Source: an uncultured Comamonadaceae bacterium
GTDB lineage: Bacteria; Pseudomonadota; Gammaproteobacteria; Burkholderiales; Burkholderiaceae
Assembly: GCA_946482115.1 (NCBI GenBank)
Contig: CAMLQP010000028.1
Coordinates: forward strand, 1 to 18,485
Length of the DNA: 18,485 nucleotides
Reading direction: 5' to 3'
Position numbers and translations under genes: made by a program
Notes under the pieces: model-generated
What the model saw: the letters and a program-made list of their open reading frames with translations, nothing else
Databases searched by the model: none
Told to the model about the DNA's origin: nothing
In this document: piece after piece, positions 7,408 through 15,223 of the stretch
How the letters are laid out: every line of letters begins with the position of its first letter
How positions within the stretch are numbered: the first letter of the stretch is position 1

Positions 7408-8169
7408 ATGTGCCAGCTGCTCGGACTCAACTGCGCCACCCCCACGGACGCCACTTTCAGCTTCACCGGCTTCTGCCAGCGCGGCGGCAAGACCGACCAC
7501 CACGCCGACGGCTGGGGCATCGCCTTCTTCGAGGGCCGCGGCCTGCGGCTGTTCGTCGACCACGAAAGCGCGGCCGAGTCGCGCATGGCGGACTTCCTGC
7601 AGCGCTACCCGCTCAAGAGCCGCAACATCATCGCCCACGTGCGCAAGGCCACCATCGGCGAAGTGGTTCTGGAGAACGCCCACCCCTTCGTGCGCGAGCT
7701 CTGGGGCCGGCACTGGGTGTTCGCGCACAACGGCGACCTGAAGGACTATTTCCCCAAGCTGCACAGCCACTTCCAGCCCGTGGGCACCACCGACAGCGAG
7801 CGCGCCTTCTGCTGGCTGATGCAGGAACTGGCCAAATCGCACGCCGGCATGCCCAGCGTGGAGGAGCTCACGCTCACCCTGCGCGAGCTGGTGCCGCAGG
7901 TCGCGTCGTTCGGCACCTTCAACTTCCTGCTCTCCAACGGCGAGGCGCTGTGGGCGCACTGCAGCACCCACCTGCACTACCTGGTGCGCCAGTACCCGTT
8001 CTCGCAGGCCACGCTGGCCGACCAGGACTGGACCGTGAACTTCGCCGAGGTGAACCAGCCCGGCGACCGGGCAGCGGTGATCGTGACCGCCCCGCTGACC
8101 ACCAACGAGTCCTGGACGGCCTTCCGGCCCGGCGAACTCAAGGTGTTCGTGGACGGCCTGCCGGCCTGA
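7408..8169 (+). CDS. yafJ: Class II glutamine amidotransferase, YafJ-like
   Basis: The 253-residue product matches the length and layout of the YafJ family, stand-alone N-terminal nucleophile glutaminase-type proteins. The start was set at 7408 so that cysteine is residue 2 (MCQLLGLN), where it becomes the nucleophile after Met removal; an ATG ten codons upstream at 7378 would bury it and overlaps the MFS stop. Further glutaminase marks are HADGWG (32-37), AHVRKAT (76-82), HPF (92-94) and FAHNGD (105-110), the last with the oxyanion-hole Asn-Gly pair. No synthetase partner domain is present, so the acceptor of the ammonia is unknown. Position after the MFS gene (19 bases) suggests co-transcription, but no functional link is clear. 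Confidence 0.92.
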   Translation: MCQLLGLNCATPTDATFSFTGFCQRGGKTDHHADGWGIAFFEGRGLRLFVDHESAAESRMADFLQRYPLKSRNIIAHVRKATIGEVVLENAHPFVRELWGRHWVFAHNGDLKDYFPKLHSHFQPVGTTDSERAFCWLMQELAKSHAGMPSVEELTLTLRELVPQVASFGTFNFLLSNGEALWAHCSTHLHYLVRQYPFSQATLADQDWTVNFAEVNQPGDRAAVIVTAPLTTNESWTAFRPGELKVFVDGLPA

Positions 8170-8178
8170 GGGCGCTGC

Positions 8179-8194
8179 GCCCCCTGCGGGGGGC
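8179..8194. terminator. GCCCCC/GGGGGC hairpin after the yafJ-like gene
   Basis: A six-base-pair stem (8179-8184 with 8189-8194) closes on a TGCG loop ten bases after the stop codon. The stem is the same as the hairpin at 767-781. No T-run follows. It may separate the yafJ-like gene from the exported-protein gene, whose own weak -10-like TACACT begins directly after it at 8195-8200. Confidence 0.45.
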
Positions 8195-8219
8195 TACACT
8201 GGGCGCCCTGGAGGTCGCC

Positions 8220-9311
8220 ATGCGCCTGCGCTCACTGACCACGCTGCTGCTGTGCCTGGGGCTGGGCGCGCCCGGCGCGGCACGCGAGCTCCAGGCCGAA
8301 CTCGACATCCAGCATCTCAACGGCCTGCTGTCCCCCGGGGAACTGGACACGCTGCTGGCCGACCCGCGCCTGCGCATCGAGGCCCACTACCAGCCCACCC
8401 GGCTGATCGCCGGCGAGACCGCGCGGCGCGAAAGCGTGATGCCTTTGGGCAGCCGGCTGTTCGCCATCCCGCAGCAGCTCACGCTGCGTGGCGATGCGCT
8501 GCAACGGCAGGGCCGCCGGCTGTGGTGGCGCGCGCCCGACGTTCCGCCCGGCCACGACCACTACCGCCTGCAGTCGCTCAGGCTCAATGTGCCGCTTGCT
8601 CGTGGCCCGGGCCGGCCGCAGCCCGAACTTGAAATCAGCCTGATGGACGAGCCACCGCCGCCCGCCGGGCTGGAAGTCGCCCGGCTGAGCCGCCACGGCG
8701 CGTTCGACCTGGGCTGGCGCCTGCGATTGCGCTGGTCGTCCGGCCCGCAGCCGCAGCCCGGGCCGACACTGAGCTGCCCGCCCGACGTGCTGCGCCTGGC
8801 CGACGGCAGTTACCGCTACCGGCCGCTGCACCCCGTGGCCGGCTTCTTCGAGGTGCTGGCACCCGAACGCCCCATCGGCCGCCTGCGCCAGCCTCCGCCC
8901 CCGGATCTGGCTGGCTGGCGCTGGATCGACGACTCGCTGGCGCGCGCCACCGTCGGCACCTGGCAGGTGGAGCGTCTGCGACTCTATGGCGAACAGCAAG
9001 GGCCCGGCCAGTGCCGGCGCACGCGGCTGCACGAAGGCCTGCTGGCCAACGGACGCCCGGTGGTGCTGCGGCAGTCCCGGACCGCCGACGGGTGCGATCC
9101 TGGCGACACCTCGAGCAGCGACTCGGTCACCGCCCACTGGCTCGAAGACGGCTCCCTGGCCAGCCTGCTGGTGAGCGACACGCGGGGCTCGCGCAGCTGG
9201 GATGCCTTCGCCGCCCTGGAACCCCGCTGCGGCAGCGAGCCCCCGCCGCCCGCGCAAGGTCAGCGCCTGGGCGCCGAGCTGCTGCGCCTGCGCGAGGCCT
9301 TCGCCCCCTGA
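8220..9311 (+). CDS. Exported protein of unknown function
   Basis: I do not recognise the family. The 363-residue product begins with a clear signal peptide (MRLRS, then an LTTLLLCLGLGAP core, likely cleavage near AARE at about residue 21), so it is probably periplasmic. The mature part has four cysteines (C186, C265, C292, C337), enough for two disulfides, many Trp-Arg-rich beta-like stretches, and a proline run after residue 340. No membrane anchor follows and there is no lipobox. ATG at 8220 is supported by an excellent GGAGG ribosome binding site (8210-8214, spacing five) and by the signal peptide. It is the first of three genes spaced 22 and 7 bases apart with two small DUF3592 membrane proteins, so the three probably form a transcription unit with a shared envelope role. 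Confidence 0.85.
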   Translation: MRLRSLTTLLLCLGLGAPGAARELQAELDIQHLNGLLSPGELDTLLADPRLRIEAHYQPTRLIAGETARRESVMPLGSRLFAIPQQLTLRGDALQRQGRRLWWRAPDVPPGHDHYRLQSLRLNVPLARGPGRPQPELEISLMDEPPPPAGLEVARLSRHGAFDLGWRLRLRWSSGPQPQPGPTLSCPPDVLRLADGSYRYRPLHPVAGFFEVLAPERPIGRLRQPPPPDLAGWRWIDDSLARATVGTWQVERLRLYGEQQGPGQCRRTRLHEGLLANGRPVVLRQSRTADGCDPGDTSSSDSVTAHWLEDGSLASLLVSDTRGSRSWDAFAALEPRCGSEPPPPAQGQRLGAELLRLREAFAP

Positions 9312-9333
9312 AGCACCGCGCCCGGCCCCCGCC

Positions 9334-9822
9334 ATGGACACCCCACCCCCACTTGATGCCTGGCACCCGCTGGCCTGGGGTGCGCTCGCCGCGTTGCTGC
9401 TGCTCGACCTCTACCTGCTGTCGCTGCTGTGGCGGCGCTGGCGGCACTTCCACGCCGCGCGCCGCTGGCCACGCCTGCAGGTGCGCGCAGACCGGGTGGA
9501 TCTCATGCGCGTGGTGCACACCCGCGACGGCCTGCCCACCGGCACCACCGAGCACCACGAGGCGGTGCTGCACTTCCACTACCAGGTGAATGGCAGGACG
9601 TTCCACCGGCGCCTGGTCAAGCCCGTGGCCGACCGCGCCGGCGCCGAGGCGCTGAAGGCCGATGCGACCTTGAGCTTCCTGTACAACCCGCGCCGCCCTG
9701 AAGAAACACTGGAAGCCCCCAGCGGGCCACTGCCACTGCTGGTCACTGCCCTGGGCCTGCTGGTGGTGAACGGCATGGGCCTGGGGCTGGTCACACCGCT
9801 CGCGGCCTTCCTGGGCGCCTGA
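9334..9822 (+). CDS. DUF3592-like small membrane protein, first tandem copy
   Basis: The 162-residue product has one membrane segment near residues 12-34, a soluble middle part and a second membrane segment near 132-155. The middle matches the DUF3592 pattern: an FHYQVNGRTF strand pair followed by FLYNPRRPEET, the V-x-YNP-x-x-P-like mark. The function of DUF3592 is not known to me. The ATG at 9334 gives a short N-terminus before the first membrane segment; an upstream in-frame ATG at 9202 would lie inside the previous gene. No ribosome binding site is obvious, which together with the 22-base gap suggests translational coupling to the preceding exported-protein gene. A diverged paralogue follows immediately. 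Confidence 0.82.
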   Translation: MDTPPPLDAWHPLAWGALAALLLLDLYLLSLLWRRWRHFHAARRWPRLQVRADRVDLMRVVHTRDGLPTGTTEHHEAVLHFHYQVNGRTFHRRLVKPVADRAGAEALKADATLSFLYNPRRPEETLEAPSGPLPLLVTALGLLVVNGMGLGLVTPLAAFLGA

Positions 9823-9829
9823 GACCCGC

Positions 9830-10306
9830 ATGGACAGCAACCCACTCGACGCCACGCTGCTGCACCTGGTGGGCGGCGTGTTCATACTGATCGGCCTGGT
9901 CTTCGTGCCGGTGGCCTGGCGCGTGCTGCGCACCCGGCTGGCCGCGCAGCAGTGGCCTCCGGCGGTCGCCACGCTGCGGGATGTCGAAGTGGTCAGGCAC
10001 GTGCGCGAGCGCGACGCCGACGAACACCACCGGCTGCTGGTGAGTCATGCCTGCGTGCTGCACTACGAATACCGCGTCGATGGTCGGACCTACCAGGCCA
10101 GCCATGGCCTGCCGGCGCGCGACCAGGCCCACGCCCTGGAACTGGCGGCACAGCAGGTGCCGGGCAGCCAGCGCACGCTCTACCACGACCCGCAGGCGCC
10201 CGAACGCCACCAGGTGGAGCGGCCCGCGCCGCTGGGAGCACTGCTCTGGCTGCTTCCGGGCGTGGCCTTCGCGGGGTTCGGCCTGCTGGTGATCGCGATG
10301 GCCTGA
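9830..10306 (+). CDS. DUF3592-like small membrane protein, second tandem copy
   Basis: This 158-residue protein has the same plan as its neighbour: a membrane segment near residues 11-32, a soluble DUF3592-like part with LHYEYRVDGRTY and TLYHDPQAPE, and a C-terminal membrane segment near 136-157. It starts seven bases after the previous stop and is most simply explained as an old tandem duplication. Shared positions include the AA-x-x-WP opening after the first membrane segment and the Y-x-V-x-GRT-Y/F core, but identity is low overall, so the two copies have probably diverged in role. Its stop codon sits in a 14-base palindrome shared with the opposing chemoreceptor gene. Function unknown. 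Confidence 0.82.
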   Translation: MDSNPLDATLLHLVGGVFILIGLVFVPVAWRVLRTRLAAQQWPPAVATLRDVEVVRHVRERDADEHHRLLVSHACVLHYEYRVDGRTYQASHGLPARDQAHALELAAQQVPGSQRTLYHDPQAPERHQVERPAPLGALLWLLPGVAFAGFGLLVIAMA

Positions 10307-10316
10307 GCCGGCTCAG
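10303..10316. terminator. 14-base palindrome holding two convergent stop codons
   Basis: CTGAGCCGGCTCAG is a perfect palindrome. The TGA of the second DUF3592 gene is at 10304-10306 and that of the opposing chemoreceptor gene at 10313-10315 (minus strand), six bases apart. As RNA it would give only a short hairpin without a proper loop, so it may owe more to dense packing than to termination. Confidence 0.4.
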
Positions 10317-11953
10317 CCGCCGGCCGGCGCCGGCAGCGCCGCCTTCATGTCGCGGCGCAGCGCCACCGCGTCGGCCATGGCGCTGGGGCCGCCGTCGATG
10401 CGGAACACCTGCACCGTCTCGGTGGTGTTGCGCGCCACGCCCTCGAGCGAGCGCGCCGAAGCCGCGATCTGCTCCACCAGCGCGGCGTTCTGCTGCGTGA
10501 TCGTGTCCAGCTGGGTGACCGCGTCGTTGACCTGCGAGATGCCGGTGAGCTGCTCGCGCGCCGCGTGGCTGATCTCGTCGACCAGCGCGTTGACACGGCG
10601 CACGCTCTCCAGTGCCTCGCCCATGGTCTTGCGCGCGACCTCGGTCTTTTCGTGCCCGGCCTCCACCTTGCCGGCGGAGTCCTCGATCAGCTGCTTGATC
10701 TCCTTGGCCGCCTGGGCGCTGCGCTGCGCGAGCGCGCGCACCTCGGCCGCGACGACGGCAAAGCCGCGTCCCTGCTCGCCGGCCCGCGCGGCCTCGACGG
10801 CGGCATTCAGCGCCAGGATGTTGGTCTGGAACGCGATGCTGTCGATCACCTGCGTGATCTCGCTGATGCGCCTCGACGACTCCTGGATCGCCCGCATGGT
10901 GCCCCCCACCTCGTCCACCGCCTGGTTGCCGCGCTCCGTGATGGCCTGGGTCTGTGCCGACAGCCGGCTCGCCTGCTGCGCGGATTCCGCCGACTGGCGC
11001 ACCGTGCCGGTGATCTCCTCCATCGACGACGCGGTCTGCTGCAGGTTGCTGGCCTGCGATTCGGTGCGCTGCGAAAGGTCCTGGTTGCCCTGCGCGATCT
11101 CGCCCGTGCCGGTCACCATCTCGCGGGCCTGCTCGCGCGCGTCGCGCACGATGGACTTGAGGTTGACGCTGAGCTGGCCCAGCGCGGTCTGCAGCTCGCC
11201 CAGTTCGTCGTTGCGGGTGCGGGTCAGGGTCTGCGTCAGGTCACCGGCGGCCAGCCGGTTGGCCGTCTCGATCAGACCGTCCAGCGGCTTGACCAGCAGC
11301 TGCGTCAGGAACCACCAGGTGCCGCCGATCAACCCCAGGCGCAACACCCAGGCCAGGCCATCGAGCACCACCGTGCCGGTGGGCAGCAGCCGGTTGATGG
11401 AGAGCGAGGCCACCAGCAGGAACAGCATCACCAGCAGCAGCTTGGCGTTCAGGCCCAGGTGGGCCAGCTCGGCCAGCCGGCCCAGCAGGGAACGCTTCAC
11501 CAGCCGCCCGGCCGCCAGCGTGTGCACCAGCCGCCCGGCCTTCTTCTCCTCGCGCATCGTGGCGTAGAGCTGCTCGGCGGCCTGGATCTGCTCGCGCGTG
11601 GCCTCGGTGCGCACCGACATGTAGCCGACGGGCCGCCCGTTCTCCAGCAGGGGCGTCGCGTTGGCCATCACCCAGTAGTGGTCGCCGTTCTTGCGCCGAT
11701 TCTTCACCGGCGCCGACCACGGCCGCCCCGAGGCGATGGTGGCCCACATGTCGCGGAAGGCCTCTTCGGGCATGTCAGGGTGCCGGATCATGTTGTGCGG
11801 CTGTCCCAGCAGCTCGGTGCGGTCGTAGCCGCTGACCTCGATGAACATGGGGTTGCAGTACAGGATACGCCCCTTGGTGTCCGTGGTGGACACCAGGGTG
11901 TGCCCCTTGGGAAAGGGGTACTCCTGGCCGCTGACGGGCAGGTTCAGTCTCAT
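10313..11953 (-). CDS. aer: Aer-type aerotaxis/redox chemoreceptor (PAS-HAMP-MCP)
   Basis: This 546-residue methyl-accepting chemotaxis protein closely follows the plan of the E. coli energy sensor Aer. The PAS domain (about 18-116) has [22 protein letters not shown] (R57, H58, D60), W79 and [13 protein letters not shown], the conserved FAD-binding wording of Aer. There is no periplasmic domain; two hydrophobic stretches near 170-186 and 196-222 form a membrane hairpin, followed by HAMP and a long cytoplasmic hairpin whose tip contains [20 protein letters not shown]. It should report redox state or electron flow to CheA/CheW. It ends without a CheR/CheB-docking pentapeptide. ATG at 11953 was chosen for the AGGAG site five bases upstream and the match to the Aer N-terminus. 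On the minus strand a -10-like TACTAT near 12026 lacks a good -35. Confidence 0.9.
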   Translation of the reverse strand: MRLNLPVSGQEYPFPKGHTLVSTTDTKGRILYCNPMFIEVSGYDRTELLGQPHNMIRHPDMPEEAFRDMWATIASGRPWSAPVKNRRKNGDHYWVMANATPLLENGRPVGYMSVRTEATREQIQAAEQLYATMREEKKAGRLVHTLAAGRLVKRSLLGRLAELAHLGLNAKLLLVMLFLLVASLSINRLLPTGTVVLDGLAWVLRLGLIGGTWWFLTQLLVKPLDGLIETANRLAAGDLTQTLTRTRNDELGELQTALGQLSVNLKSIVRDAREQAREMVTGTGEIAQGNQDLSQRTESQASNLQQTASSMEEITGTVRQSAESAQQASRLSAQTQAITERGNQAVDEVGGTMRAIQESSRRISEITQVIDSIAFQTNILALNAAVEAARAGEQGRGFAVVAAEVRALAQRSAQAAKEIKQLIEDSAGKVEAGHEKTEVARKTMGEALESVRRVNALVDEISHAAREQLTGISQVNDAVTQLDTITQQNAALVEQIAASARSLEGVARNTTETVQVFRIDGGPSAMADAVALRRDMKAALPAPAGG

Positions 11954-12190
11954 GGTGGCTCCTTTTCGGGTGCTCTTCTTGCCGCGACGACCCGACTCCT
12001 CTCCGGTCGTCATTTTGTCAAAAATAGTAAATCAATTTCCTCGAAAACGCACGACGGACCGCCAACCCGTGTTGTTTGCATCCATATCTAGCAGACCGAT
12101 CAGAAAGGCCACACGCACCGTTGACAAGCGGCGCGTGCTTCACAAAATGGCTGTGACGATCTGTTACCCCCCCTGGCCAGAAAGACGCCC
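11954..12190. promoter_or_regulatory. Divergent control region, aer-like and diguanylate cyclase genes
   Basis: This 237-base gap has an AT-rich island near 12013-12040. On the plus strand a perfect TTGACA (12121-12126) is followed after 16 bases by CAAAAT (12143-12148, four of six to consensus), a credible housekeeping promoter for the diguanylate cyclase gene with a leader of about 35 bases. That leader carries a seven-base C run at 12167-12173. I looked for a flagellar sigma-28 promoter before the chemoreceptor and found no convincing one. Confidence 0.5.
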
Positions 12191-13201
12191 ATGCCATCGC
12201 CCGCGCAGCTGCTGCAGGTCATCCATCTGCAGACCGACATCGCCCGGCTGGGCCTGGATCTGGGCAACGTGATGAACCTGGTGGCCGAACGCACGCTTTC
12301 GCTGATCGATGCGGACGGCGCGGCAATCGAACTGGCCGAGAACGGCGACATGGTCTATCGCGCCGTGTCGGGCAGCGCCCGCTCGGCACTGGGCCTGCGC
12401 ATTTCGGGGCAGGGCAGCCTGTCCGGCCTGTGTGTGAGCACAGGCGAGGCCTTGCGCTGCGACGACTCCGAAACCGATCCGCGCGTGGACCGCGAAGCGT
12501 GCCGCCGGGTGGGCCTGCGTGCCATGATCGTGCTGCCGCTCAAGCACCGGGGCACCACCGTGGGCGTGCTCAAGGCCATGTCGGCCCGGCCCGCCGCGTT
12601 CGGCGACGCCGACACTGGCCTGCTGGGCCTGCTGTCGGAGGTGGTGGGCGCCGCCATGTTCTACGCCACCAAGTACGAAACCGATGACCTGTTCCATCAG
12701 GCCACCCACGATGCCCTGACCGGCCTGGCCAACCGCGCGCTGTTCATGGACCGGCTGCGCAACACGCTGTCGCGCGTGGGGCGCGAGAGCCAGCCGGTGG
12801 ATGTGCTGATGATCGACATGGACGGGCTCAAGCCCGTGAACGACTCGCGCGGACACCGCGTGGGCGATGCGGTGCTGCGCGAATTCGCCAGCCGGCTGCG
12901 GCGGGGCACGCGCAGCTCGGACACCGTGGCACGGCTCGGAGGCGACGAGTTCGCCGTGCTGCTGTCGCCAGGCGTGGGACCCAGCGGGGCGCAGGTGGCC
13001 GTCGCGCGGCTTTACGCCGCGCTCGAGGCGCCGCTGGATTTCGAGAACCACAGCGTCCCGCTGCGGGCCAGCATAGGCATGGCGCACAGCCCGGACGATG
13101 GCGGCGATGCCGACGAACTGCTCGAGCGCGCCGACGAGCGCATGTACCGCAGCAAGCAGCAGCGCCGCGAAGGCCGGCTCAGAGAGGAACGAGCTCTGTG
13201 A
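12191..13201 (+). CDS. GAF-GGDEF diguanylate cyclase
   Basis: This 336-residue soluble protein makes cyclic di-GMP from two GTP. Residues about 10-155 form a GAF sensor domain with no visible cofactor signature; the GGDEF domain runs from about 175 to 330, opening with HDALTGLANR. The active-site motif GGDEF is intact at 250-254, and RSSD (241-244) sits five residues before it, the position of the product-inhibition I-site, so an active, feedback-limited enzyme is expected. The metal-binding stretch reads DMDGLKPVND where DIDHFK-x-x-ND is usual, keeping the key Asp and Asn. There is no membrane segment and no EAL domain. The ribosome binding site is weak (AGAAAG). It diverges from the aer-like gene, and its last 23 bases overlap the convergent small gene. 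Confidence 0.94.
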   Translation: MPSPAQLLQVIHLQTDIARLGLDLGNVMNLVAERTLSLIDADGAAIELAENGDMVYRAVSGSARSALGLRISGQGSLSGLCVSTGEALRCDDSETDPRVDREACRRVGLRAMIVLPLKHRGTTVGVLKAMSARPAAFGDADTGLLGLLSEVVGAAMFYATKYETDDLFHQATHDALTGLANRALFMDRLRNTLSRVGRESQPVDVLMIDMDGLKPVNDSRGHRVGDAVLREFASRLRRGTRSSDTVARLGGDEFAVLLSPGVGPSGAQVAVARLYAALEAPLDFENHSVPLRASIGMAHSPDDGGDADELLERADERMYRSKQQRREGRLREERAL

Positions 13202-13442
13202 CCGGGCGGGGGATGCGGCGGTACCAGTCGGGACGCAGGCGCAAGGCCTCCAGGTAGCCGCTGCGGGACACGGCGCCGCGCATGCAGACCACCGGCTCCT
13301 CGCCCGCCGGGATCAGGTTGATGCTGCGCAGGGCGTGCTTGTACCAGAAGAATTCATCCTCGGTCTCGGGCGCGTGGGCGCGTTGCTGCACCCAGTCCCA
13401 GATCGCGTTCCAGCCGGCCGTCGTCAACTCCAGCAACATCAT
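13179..13442 (-). CDS. Small conserved-looking hypothetical protein (87 residues)
   Basis: I do not recognise this protein. The chosen start at 13442 gives 87 residues beginning MMLLELTTAGWNAIWDWVQQ, with GGAAG six bases upstream; the frame stays open upstream to 13526 but that part overlaps the antiporter gene. It is soluble, rich in Trp, Tyr and Arg, has one cysteine (C53) and no signal peptide. Amino acid composition looks like a real protein rather than an antisense shadow: aromatic residues are well spread and the C-terminus (DWYRRIPRPVTELVPL) is not low-complexity. It lies 55 bases after the antiporter gene on the same strand, so it may be the last gene of that transcript. Its end overlaps the end of the convergent diguanylate cyclase gene by 23 bases. 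Confidence 0.7.
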   Translation of the reverse strand: MMLLELTTAGWNAIWDWVQQRAHAPETEDEFFWYKHALRSINLIPAGEEPVVCMRGAVSRSGYLEALRLRPDWYRRIPRPVTELVPL

Positions 13443-13497
13443 GCTGCACTTCCATCCTTTCGGGGACCGAGTGTAAGGGGCCCGCGCGGGGCGGCCG

Positions 13498-15195
13498 TCA
13501 GGCGCCGCCGGGCCTGGACTGGGCAAGCACGTGCCGTGCCATCGCCTGGGCCAGCTCGTCCTCGCCCAGAAACACCGTGCCGGCGCCGTCGGCGCGCAGC
13601 CGCCGGGCCTCGTCCTCGTTGTGCGAACGCACCACGATCTGCACCTCGGGGTTGAGCGTGCGGGCGGTCTCGATCATGGGCTGCACCGACACCGAGTCGG
13701 GGGTCGCGATCACGAGCATGCGCGCGCGCGCGATGTGGGCCTGAATCAGCACCGCCGGATCGGCCGCGTCGCCATAGACCGAGGCGACGCCGTCGGCGCG
13801 CAGCCGCTCCACGATCTCGCGGTTCTGCTCGGCCACCACGAAGGGCAGACCGGCCTGCTGCAGCGCCTGGGCGATGCGGCGCCCGACGCGGCCATGGCCG
13901 ACCAGCACGACCTGGCGAGCCAGGAAGCGGGCCTCGGTGTGCATGGGCAGCTCGGCCAGGGGGTCGTCCCGTGCCTCCAGCCGGCGCACCAGCGCGGAGC
14001 GTTCGCGCAGCAGCGTCTGCAGCGGCGCGATGGCCTTGAACAGCAGCGGGTTGACCGCGATGGAGATCAGCGCCCCCGCCAGCACCAGGCTGTGGCCTTC
14101 GACAGGCATCAGGCCCAGCGTCGCGCCCAGGCCCACGAGGATGAACGAGAACTCGCCGATCTGGGCCAGGCTGGCGGAAACCGTGAGCGCGGTGTTGAGC
14201 GGATAGCGCAGGGCGATGACCAGCAAGGCCGCCGCCACCGACTTGCCGACCAGGATGATCAGCACCACGCCCAGCACCTGGAGCGGCCGCTCCACCAGCA
14301 CCGCGGGCGCAAACAGCATGCCGACCGAGACGAAAAACAGCACCGCGAAGGCGTCCCGCAGTGGCAGCGACTCCTCCGCCGCGCGGTGGCTGAACTCCGA
14401 TTCGCGCAGCACCATGCCGGCGAAGAAAGCCCCCAGCGCGAACGACACACCGAACACCTGCGCCGCAGCGTAGGCGATGCCCACCGCTGCGGCCACCACG
14501 CACAGCGTGAACAGCTCGCGCGAGCCGCTGCGCGCCACCTGCCACAGCACCCAGGGGAACACCCGTCGCCCCACCACCAGCATCAGCGCGACGAAGGCCC
14601 CCACCTGCAGCAGGGTGGTGCCCAGCGCCTGCCAGACCGAAGCGGTGGCGTCCGCTTCGGCCTTGCCGCCCAGCAGGCCTGCCAGCGGCGGCAGCAGCAC
14701 CAGCACCAGCACCATGGCCAGGTCCTCGACCACCAGCCAGCCCACCGCGATGCGGCCGGTAGGTGTCTCGAGCTGCCCCAGGTTTTCGAGCGCGCGCAGC
14801 AGCACCACGGTGCTGGCCACCGACAGGGAAATGCCCAGCACCAGGGCCGGCCCGATGCCCCAGCCCCACCATATCGCCAGGCCCATGCCCATGAGCGTGG
14901 CCACCCCCATCTGCACCACCGCGCCGGGCAGCGCGATCTTGCGCACCGACAGCAGGTCGTCCAGCGAGAAGTGCAACCCGACCCCGAACATCAGCAGCAT
15001 GACGCCGATCTCGGAGAGCTGCGCGGCGATGTCGGGATCGGCGATGAAGCCCGGCGTGTGCGGCCCGATGATCACGCCGGCGAGCAGATAGCCCACCAGC
15101 GCGGGCAGCCGCAGGCGCGTCGCGAAGAACCCCAGGATGAGCGCCAGCCCCAGACCTGCAGCGATGGTGTTGATCAGCGACAGGTTGTGGTGCAT
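13498..15195 (-). CDS. ybaL: Kef/YbaL-type cation:proton antiporter (CPA2) with TrkA-N domain
   Basis: This 565-residue inner-membrane protein belongs to the CPA2 monovalent cation:proton antiporters and resembles YbaL and KefB/KefC. The membrane domain covers about 8-395; GWLVVEDLAMV (152-162) carries the ion-binding Asp D158, and ESLPLRDAFAVLFFVSVGML (275-294) matches the regulatory loop region of Kef proteins. A soluble TrkA-N (RCK) domain follows, with the nucleotide-binding GHGRVG at 433-438 and the acidic strand end at VAEQN (454-458). It should move K+ or Na+ out in exchange for protons under control of a bound nucleotide. No KefF/KefG-like helper is next to it. It starts 28 bases after the stop of the upstream chemoreceptor gene on the same strand, without a clear ribosome binding site, which suggests co-transcription. 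YbaL fits better than KefC by length. Confidence 0.92.
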   Translation of the reverse strand: MHHNLSLINTIAAGLGLALILGFFATRLRLPALVGYLLAGVIIGPHTPGFIADPDIAAQLSEIGVMLLMFGVGLHFSLDDLLSVRKIALPGAVVQMGVATLMGMGLAIWWGWGIGPALVLGISLSVASTVVLLRALENLGQLETPTGRIAVGWLVVEDLAMVLVLVLLPPLAGLLGGKAEADATASVWQALGTTLLQVGAFVALMLVVGRRVFPWVLWQVARSGSRELFTLCVVAAAVGIAYAAAQVFGVSFALGAFFAGMVLRESEFSHRAAEESLPLRDAFAVLFFVSVGMLFAPAVLVERPLQVLGVVLIILVGKSVAAALLVIALRYPLNTALTVSASLAQIGEFSFILVGLGATLGLMPVEGHSLVLAGALISIAVNPLLFKAIAPLQTLLRERSALVRRLEARDDPLAELPMHTEARFLARQVVLVGHGRVGRRIAQALQQAGLPFVVAEQNREIVERLRADGVASVYGDAADPAVLIQAHIARARMLVIATPDSVSVQPMIETARTLNPEVQIVVRSHNEDEARRLRADGAGTVFLGEDELAQAMARHVLAQSRPGGA

Positions 15196-15223
15196 GGGCG
15201 CGCGGCAGGTGGTTTCGTCCGGA

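Noticed and set aside
12121..12190. Riboswitch or regulatory RNA in the diguanylate cyclase leader
   Set aside because: The predicted leader is only about 35 bases, has no paired structure of note and no match to a c-di-GMP riboswitch core that I can recognise.
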